Positions 5,932 to 7,904 of a stretch of 7,904 nucleotides of DNA are shown here, one piece after another. How positions within the stretch are numbered: position 1 is the first letter of the stretch; each line of letters opens with the position of its first letter. Origin of the DNA: DATBIO01 sp036556965 (GTDB lineage: Bacteria; Acidobacteriota; Vicinamibacteria; Fen-336); contig DATBIO010000233.1 of assembly GCA_036556965.1 (NCBI GenBank), positions 1 through 7,904 on the forward strand. Direction: 5' to 3'. The notes beneath the pieces were generated by a model, which did no database searches, was not told where the DNA came from, and was given only the letters and a program-made list of their open reading frames with translations. Both the position numbers and the translations under genes were made by a program.

Positions 5932-6443
5932 TGCCGCAGGCGCGCCAGCCGGTCGGCCAGGGCCTCCGCGGTCAGGGGCCCGGTGTGCTTGTCGCGCACC
6001 ACGCCGGCGGCGTCGACGAAGAAGGTCTCGGGCACGCCGTAGACGCCGTAGGCGATGGCGGTGCGCCCCCCCGGGTCGAGGAGCGACGGGTAGCCCGCGC
6101 CCTCCTTCTTCAGGAACTCCATCACGCGCGGCTCCTCGTCCTCGTAGACCACGCCCAGGAAGCGCGCAACCCCTCCCCGGCGCGCGGCGTCGGTGAGGAC
6201 GCCGTGCTCCTCGTAGCACGGCACGCACCACGTGGCCCAGAAGTTCAGGACCACGGGCTGGCCGCGCAGGGAGGCCAGGGAGACCGCCTCCCCGCCCCCC
6301 GCCGGCACCAGCGAGAACGGGGGCGCGGGCTGGCCCAGGAGGGGCGAGGTCACGCTCCGCGTGTCGCGGTCCAGGTTCACCACCAGCACCGCCACCAGCG
6401 GCACGCAGACGGCCAGGCCCGCGGCGAGGACCGTCTTGTTCAC
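5928..6443 (-). CDS. ccmG: CcmG/DsbE, membrane-anchored thioredoxin for cytochrome c maturation
   Basis: A 171-residue protein with an N-terminal membrane anchor (4-23) and an extracytoplasmic thioredoxin fold. The active site is W72-C-V-P-C76. The cis-proline segment reads YGVYGVPETFFVD (132-144) with P138 and E139, the CcmG hallmark. It supplies reducing equivalents to CcmH and apocytochrome c, and normally receives them from CcdA or DsbD, neither of which is in this window. The frame runs open upstream through ccmF, so the start has to be chosen. The GTG at 6443 overlaps the ccmF stop as GTGA and opens directly on the anchor. No ribosome site is evident, which fits coupled translation. The alternative name is DsbE or CycY. 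Confidence 0.92.
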   Translation of the reverse strand: MNKTVLAAGLAVCVPLVAVLVVNLDRDTRSVTSPLLGQPAPPFSLVPAGGGEAVSLASLRGQPVVLNFWATWCVPCYEEHGVLTDAARRGGVARFLGVVYEDEEPRVMEFLKKEGAGYPSLLDPGGRTAIAYGVYGVPETFFVDAAGVVRDKHTGPLTAEALADRLARLRQ

Positions 6444-7904
6444 GTGGTGGTGGCGCGCGGGGCGCGCAGGGCGGGCGCCGCCGCCGCCTCGGAGGAAGCC
6501 GCCCGCCGCCGCGCGGGCAGGAGCGCCACAATGCCGGCCACCCCCAGCACGGCAGTGGCCCCCCAGATCCACGCCACCATCGGCTTCACGATGGCGTGGA
6601 GGCCGAGGGTCTGCTGGTCGGGGTCCACGTTCATGACCGACAGGTAGAGGTCCTCGCGCAGCCCGCTGCGCACGTCGGGCGTGCCGATGGGCTCGCGCTG
6701 CCGGGGGTAGTAGCTCATGCGGGGCTGCATGACGCCGAGGGGGCGCCCGTCGCGCTCCACCCTCACGTGCGCCACCAGGGACTGCCGGTGCGGCTCGCTC
6801 ACGGGATCGGCGCCCACGAAGGTCAGGCGGTAGCGGCCCAGGGCCAGGCTCTGGCCCCGGGTCAGCTGCGCCTCCGCGGAGGTGCCCAGCGTGCTGCTCA
6901 CCGCGATGGCGGCCATGATGACGACCACCGCGCCGTGGATGACGAAGGCGGCGAGGCGGCGCCTTCCCGTGGACCAGCGCACGGGCCGCGCCAGCTCGCG
7001 CAGGGTCACCCACGCCGTGAAGCCGGCGAAGGCCGCCGTGGCCAGGGTCCATCCGTTGCGCACGCCCGACGCGAGGCAGAGGACCAGCGCCGCCGCCGCG
7101 CCGCCCAGGGGAGGGACGAGCGCGCGCACGGCCTGCGCGGGCTCGGTGCGTCCCCAGGGCAGCGCCGGGCCGACCCCCATCAGGAACAGCAGGGCGAGCC
7201 CGACGGGCACGGCCATGGTGTTGAAGTACGGCTCCCCCACGCTCATCTGCACGCCCCGGAGCGCCTCCACCACCAGGGGGAAGACGGTGCCCAGCAGCAC
7301 GGTGAAGGTGAAGAGCACGAAGAGCAGGTTGTTGACCAGGAACATGCCCTCCCGGCTCACCGGGGCCTCGAGCCCCCGCTCCGGGCGCTCCAGACGGTCC
7401 ACGCGCAGGGCGAGGACGGCCACCGAGAACACGAGGGCGACGGCGAGGAAGGCGAGGATGGTGGGGCCGATCGCGCTCTGCGTGAACGAGTGCACGGAGT
7501 TGAAGACGCCCGACCGCGTCATGAACGTGCCCAGGATGGTGAGGAGGAAGGTGGCCAGCACCAGGGTCAGCGTCCAGCCCTTGAGCAGGCCCTTGCGCTC
7601 CGTGAGCATGGCGGAGTGCAGGGCCGCGGTGGCGGTGAGCCAGGGGAGGAACGACGCGTTCTCCACGGGGTCCCACGCCCAGTAGCCGCCCCAGCCCAGG
7701 ACCTCGTAGGCCCACCAGCCCCCCAAGACGATGGCCACGGAGAGGAAGGTCCAGGGCAGCAGCAGCCACGTGCGCAGCGTGCGCAGGTAGGCCGGGCCCA
7801 GCGAGCCCAGGAGCAGCGCCGCCGCGGCCAGGCCGAAGGGCACGGTCATGCCCACGTAGCCCATGTACAGGCACGGCGGGTGGACGGCCATGAGGACGTG
7901 GTTC
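6440..7904 (-). CDS. ccmF: CcmF, haem lyase subunit of cytochrome c maturation (5' end outside window)
   Basis: About 487 C-terminal residues of CcmF, a polytopic membrane protein that attaches haem from CcmE to apocytochrome c. The visible part begins NHVLMAVHPP; the ATG at 7891 lies inside this segment and is not the true start. Numbering from that Met, the WWD domain spans about 58-85 (GWWAYEVLGWGGYWAWDPVEN). The four family histidines are present: H4 (HPP), H92, H134 and H319. The spacings from H4 (88, 130 and 315) agree closely with E. coli H173, H261, H303 and H491 as I recall them. That implies roughly 170 N-terminal residues lie beyond the right edge. Many hydrophobic helices follow, then an extracytoplasmic domain (about 340-430) and a last helix (about 437-458). 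It leads the part of the train seen here; ccmA, ccmB, ccmC and ccmE may lie upstream. Confidence 0.95.
   Translation of the reverse strand, partial: NHVLMAVHPPCLYMGYVGMTVPFGLAAAALLLGSLGPAYLRTLRTWLLLPWTFLSVAIVLGGWWAYEVLGWGGYWAWDPVENASFLPWLTATAALHSAMLTERKGLLKGWTLTLVLATFLLTILGTFMTRSGVFNSVHSFTQSAIGPTILAFLAVALVFSVAVLALRVDRLERPERGLEAPVSREGMFLVNNLLFVLFTFTVLLGTVFPLVVEALRGVQMSVGEPYFNTMAVPVGLALLFLMGVGPALPWGRTEPAQAVRALVPPLGGAAAALVLCLASGVRNGWTLATAAFAGFTAWVTLRELARPVRWSTGRRRLAAFVIHGAVVVIMAAIAVSSTLGTSAEAQLTRGQSLALGRYRLTFVGADPVSEPHRQSLVAHVRVERDGRPLGVMQPRMSYYPRQREPIGTPDVRSGLREDLYLSVMNVDPDQQTLGLHAIVKPMVAWIWGATAVLGVAGIVALLPARRRAASSEAAAAPALRAPRATTT

Noticed and set aside
6440..7891. ATG at 7891 as the start of ccmF
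   Set aside because: It lies within the conserved NHVLMAVHPP segment. In the family about 170 residues precede this point, and the frame continues open to the window edge.
1..7904. CRISPR array, insertion sequence, tRNA or rRNA
   Set aside because: I saw no regularly spaced repeats, transposase motifs, terminal inverted repeats, or tRNA- or rRNA-like segments.

Overview
The window is very GC-rich, strongly GC3-biased DNA. Its mix of genes suggests a member of the Myxococcota (myxobacteria) or a close relative: a complete System I cytochrome c maturation module, a fused VKOR-DsbA protein, and an FHA protein with a proline-rich linker and a Gly/Cys-rich membrane anchor. The taxonomic call is an inference from composition and protein style, not from a marker gene.

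Layout: 1-115 holds no gene that I can see. 116-895 carries two plus-strand genes, a small cupin and a small four-helix membrane protein, probably one transcript. 896-948 is a short convergent gap. From 949 to the right edge everything is on the minus strand and reads right to left as one tight gene train: ccmF (5' end outside the window), ccmG, ccmH, ccmI, VKOR-DsbA, FHA/membrane protein, DUF971 protein. Four of the six junctions are 4-base start/stop overlaps (ATGA or GTGA), one is 15 bases apart and one 53 bases apart.

How the genes fit together: CcmF, CcmH and CcmI form the extracytoplasmic haem-ligation machinery. CcmG and CcmH carry the reducing thiols that keep the apocytochrome CXXCH cysteines reduced. 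The VKOR-DsbA fusion is expected to do the opposite job, forming disulfides in the same compartment with electrons passed to quinone. The train therefore seems to encode both the oxidising and reducing arms of the thiol chemistry around cytochrome c. The FHA protein could add a phospho-threonine signalling input, and the DUF971 protein has a GBBH-type zinc-binding pattern plus a second CPCxxC cluster. Both of these last roles are inferences. The genes ccmA, ccmB, ccmC and ccmE are not in the window and may lie further right.

I do not see a clearly undescribed system. The points most worth a second look are the VKOR-DsbA and FHA genes attached to a ccm operon and the paired cysteine clusters of the DUF971 protein. 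Most long open frames elsewhere, including a 917-codon frame on the plus strand, are GC-driven shadows.
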